NCBI GenBank assembly: GCA_002431285.1
Contig: DJEF01000034.1
Coordinates: 43,488 to 51,696, forward strand
Direction of reading: 5' to 3'
DNA: 8,209 nucleotides
Source of the DNA: Ruminococcaceae bacterium UBA5905
GTDB taxonomy: Bacteria > Bacillota > Clostridia > Oscillospirales > Acutalibacteraceae
Part shown: positions 6,413 to 8,209 of the stretch, piece by piece
How the letters are laid out: every line of letters begins with the position of its first letter
Position numbering within the stretch: the first letter of the stretch is position 1
The notes under the pieces: model-generated
Seen by the model: the letters and a program-made list of their open reading frames with translations, nothing else
What the model was told of the DNA's origin: nothing
Databases searched by the model: none
Position numbers and translations under genes: made by a program

Positions 6413-7786
6413 ATGAACACAAACAACAAAATGCTCCATTTCGGACTAAAGAAGGCTTTTGACTATGTTGGAAAGGATCCGGACAAAAATTTGCCCAAGC
6501 TGATGGCGCTGGTGGACAAATTTGCCGGCAGCGGTCCGAACAGCTTTGAAGTACAGCGCGCCACGTTCCGTCAAATCATCAGTGATCCTGACAACAATAT
6601 GCACAAGCTGCTTTGGAGCGTATGGACTGATATCGACGATGGTGTATTAAAAAAGACCTTTGAGAATTTTATCATTAACGCCAATCTTGTTGGTTGGCCG
6701 CGAGAGGAAGAGCTTCGGAAAAAGTACAACTGCAACATCCCGTGGGCGATTCTTCTGGATCCTACCTCTGCCTGCAATCTGCATTGTACGGGCTGCTGGG
6801 CGGCTGAATACGGAAACAGACTCAATCTGTCGTTTGACGAGATCGATTCGATCATTACGCAGGGGAAAGAATTGGGCGTATATTTTTACATATATACCGG
6901 CGGTGAACCGCTCATGCGCAAAGAGGATCTTCTGAAAATATGCCGGAAGCATTCCGATTGTGAGTTTATGACATTTACTAACGGCACATTGATCGACGAA
7001 AAATTTGCAAATGATCTTCTCGAAGTCAAAAATTTCATCCCCGTTTTAAGCGTCGAGGGCTTCGAAGAAGCAACGGATGCACGTCGCGGAAAAGGGACAT
7101 TCCAAAAAGTTGTACATGCCATGGATATACTCAGGACACATCGTCTGCCGTTTGGAATCAGCTGTTGCTACACGAGCCAGAATCTGAACTCCATCAGCAG
7201 TGACGAGTATTTTGACCAGATGATCGAATGGGGTGCCAAATTTGTTTGGTACTTCCACTACATGCCTGTCGGCAATGATGCAGTCGTTGATCTTTTGCCC
7301 ACACCGGAGCAGAGAGAATATATGTATCATAAGATTCGTGAGATCCGCAGAACAAAACCGATTTTTGCAATGGACTTCCAGAACGACGGCGAATTTGTCG
7401 GTGGTTGTGTTGCCGGTGGAAGACGCTATCTGCATATCAACGCCAATGGCGATGCGGATCCTTGCGTTTTCATTCATTATTCGGATGCCAATATCCGTGA
7501 GAAAACTCTGCTTGAAGTTCTCCGTTCACCACTGTTCCAGGCATATCACGATGGGCAGCCCTTTAACGACAATCATCTGCGCCCCTGCCCGATGCTTGAA
7601 AATCCCGAAAAGCTGAGGGAAATCGTCGCAAAAAGCGGCGCCCGTTCAACGGATATGCAATCCCCCGAATCGGCGGAGCACCTCTGTTCAAAATGTGATG
7701 CGTATGCAAATTGTTGGAAAGATTCGGCGGATCGTTTATGGACAGACAGTCAGGCAAAGAAAGCAGAGGATTCTGAGAAACAATAA
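6413..7786 (+). CDS. Radical SAM/SPASM-domain enzyme of unknown substrate
   Basis: This 457-residue protein has an N-terminal extension of about 110 residues, predicted helical, before the radical SAM core. The core opens with DPTSACNLHCTGCWAAEYG (116-134), whose Cys121, Cys125 and Cys128 form the CxxxCxxC that binds the SAM-cleaving [4Fe-4S] cluster. TGGEP (162-166) is the SAM-binding GGE motif. The C-terminal part fits a SPASM-type auxiliary cluster domain: Cys332-x13-Gly346-x4-Cys351, then Cys392, then Cys425-x2-Cys428-x5-Cys434. The fourth cysteine of the usual CX2CX5CX3C run is absent. A conserved RLW (441-443) follows, then a polar tail. SPASM proteins modify peptides, proteins or small molecules; no precursor peptide gene is visible beside it. 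It follows the DUF308 gene by 15 nt with only a weak CAGG ribosome site, suggesting co-transcription. The nearby phosphatidyltransferase makes a membrane or lipid role possible, which is inference. Homologues with the same layout are, as far as I recall, common in anaerobic Bacillota. Confidence 0.9.
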   Translation: MNTNNKMLHFGLKKAFDYVGKDPDKNLPKLMALVDKFAGSGPNSFEVQRATFRQIISDPDNNMHKLLWSVWTDIDDGVLKKTFENFIINANLVGWPREEELRKKYNCNIPWAILLDPTSACNLHCTGCWAAEYGNRLNLSFDEIDSIITQGKELGVYFYIYTGGEPLMRKEDLLKICRKHSDCEFMTFTNGTLIDEKFANDLLEVKNFIPVLSVEGFEEATDARRGKGTFQKVVHAMDILRTHRLPFGISCCYTSQNLNSISSDEYFDQMIEWGAKFVWYFHYMPVGNDAVVDLLPTPEQREYMYHKIREIRRTKPIFAMDFQNDGEFVGGCVAGGRRYLHINANGDADPCVFIHYSDANIREKTLLEVLRSPLFQAYHDGQPFNDNHLRPCPMLENPEKLREIVAKSGARSTDMQSPESAEHLCSKCDAYANCWKDSADRLWTDSQAKKAEDSEKQ

Positions 7787-7879
7787 AAAATACCGTTTCA
7801 ACACAGACGAAAGCAGATCATAAGAAACACCGCCTTCTTAACGATTTTATACCAGCCCAAAGGGAGGTGTCGTCTATTT
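7787..7879 (+). other. Intergenic leader with a possible hairpin over the ribosome binding site
   Basis: This 93-nt gap has no obvious promoter and no stem followed by a T-run, so no terminator is called. The segment 7866-7875 (GGTGTCGTCT) can pair with ACACC (7827-7831) and AGACG (7805-7809), with a 17-nt bulge between them. The pairing would cover part of the Shine-Dalgarno AGGGAGG (7861-7867), which lies an unusually long 12 nt before the ATG at 7880. A folded leader controlling translation is possible but unproven. Confidence 0.35.
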
Positions 7880-8209
7880 ATGAAAAACGACAGAGAAAAA
7901 ACAAATCATAAATATTTGACCGTTCCTAATGCGATGAGCCTGTTTCGGCTTTTGCTGATTCCGGTAATCGTTTGGCTCTATTGTTTCAAGAAAAGCTATT
8001 ACGCAGCGGTCGCCGTTATTGCAATTTCTGCCTTAACAGACATCCTCGACGGAAAGATCGCAAGAGAATTCCATACGGTTACGAATTTGGGCAAAATACT
8101 GGATCCCATTGCCGACAAGCTTACTCAAGGTGCAGTGATCATTTGTCTTACAAACCGTTATCCGCAGGTCATGATTATGATCGTGCTTTTCTGTATCAAA
8201 GAGGCCGTT
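7880..8209 (+). CDS. CDP-alcohol phosphatidyltransferase, N-terminal part (PgsA/cardiolipin synthase-like)
   Basis: The window holds the first 110 residues; the frame is open at the right edge. The complete family signature D-x2-D-G-x2-A-R-x8-G-x3-D-x3-D is present at residues 54-79 (DILDGKIAR then GKILDPIAD), with Asp54, Asp57, Asp75 and Asp79 as the metal and CDP-binding residues. Upstream is the typical start VPNAMSLFRLLLIPVIVWLY (15-34), a PN-x3-R motif leading into the first membrane helix. Helices are also likely around 41-53 and 83-107. These integral membrane enzymes join a CDP-activated lipid to an alcohol, for example glycerol-3-phosphate (PgsA) or phosphatidylglycerol (CDP-alcohol-type cardiolipin synthase). 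The acceptor cannot be decided from this fragment. The ATG at 7880 is the only nearby start; AGGGAGG lies 12 nt upstream. The gene may belong to the same transcript as the DUF308 and radical SAM genes. Confidence 0.9.
   Translation, partial: MKNDREKTNHKYLTVPNAMSLFRLLLIPVIVWLYCFKKSYYAAVAVIAISALTDILDGKIAREFHTVTNLGKILDPIADKLTQGAVIICLTNRYPQVMIMIVLFCIKEAV

Noticed and set aside
7787..7879. Rho-independent terminator after the radical SAM gene
   Set aside because: No GC-rich stem followed by a run of T is present; the only pairing found involves the next gene's ribosome site.

Overview
The window looks like chromosomal DNA from an anaerobic, low-oxygen-adapted member of the Clostridia, most likely an Oscillospiraceae/Ruminococcaceae-type gut bacterium. 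The reasons are strong Shine-Dalgarno sites (AAGGAGG), Bacillota-type DegV and DAK2 proteins, 2-hydroxyglutaryl-CoA dehydratase activase-like iron-sulfur proteins, and a radical SAM/SPASM protein. The species cannot be fixed from the sequence alone.

Left two thirds (1-5571, minus strand): one tightly packed four-gene operon read right to left. It starts with a DegV-family fatty-acid-binding protein (FakB-like, 4687-5571), followed by a DAK2-domain fatty acid kinase (FakA/YloV-like, 3032-4690). Next come a COG3581-type dehydratase-associated protein (1776-3032) and a double-domain ATPase/activase of the BadF/BcrA/HgdC type (COG1924-like), which runs off the left edge. The junctions overlap by 4, 1 and 20 nt, so translation is probably coupled. 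FakA and FakB together turn a free fatty acid into acyl-phosphate. The two downstream genes resemble ATP-driven electron-activation components, and their substrate is unknown. The physical coupling of these two systems is the most interesting feature of the window.

Centre (5572-5818): a divergent control region. A good sigma-A-type promoter faces left into the degV operon, and an extended -10 faces right. Between them sit three copies of a 17-bp motif at an exact 29-bp period, a candidate operator array.

Right third (5819-8209, plus strand): a six-helix DUF308/HdeD-like membrane protein, a radical SAM/SPASM enzyme of unknown substrate, and, after a 93-nt gap, the N-terminal part of a CDP-alcohol phosphatidyltransferase. 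These genes are visibly more AT-rich than the minus-strand operon. The whole neighbourhood has a membrane-lipid flavour: fatty acid activation on one side, phospholipid headgroup transfer and a membrane protein on the other. No RNA genes, insertion sequences, CRISPR arrays or convincing rho-independent terminators were seen.
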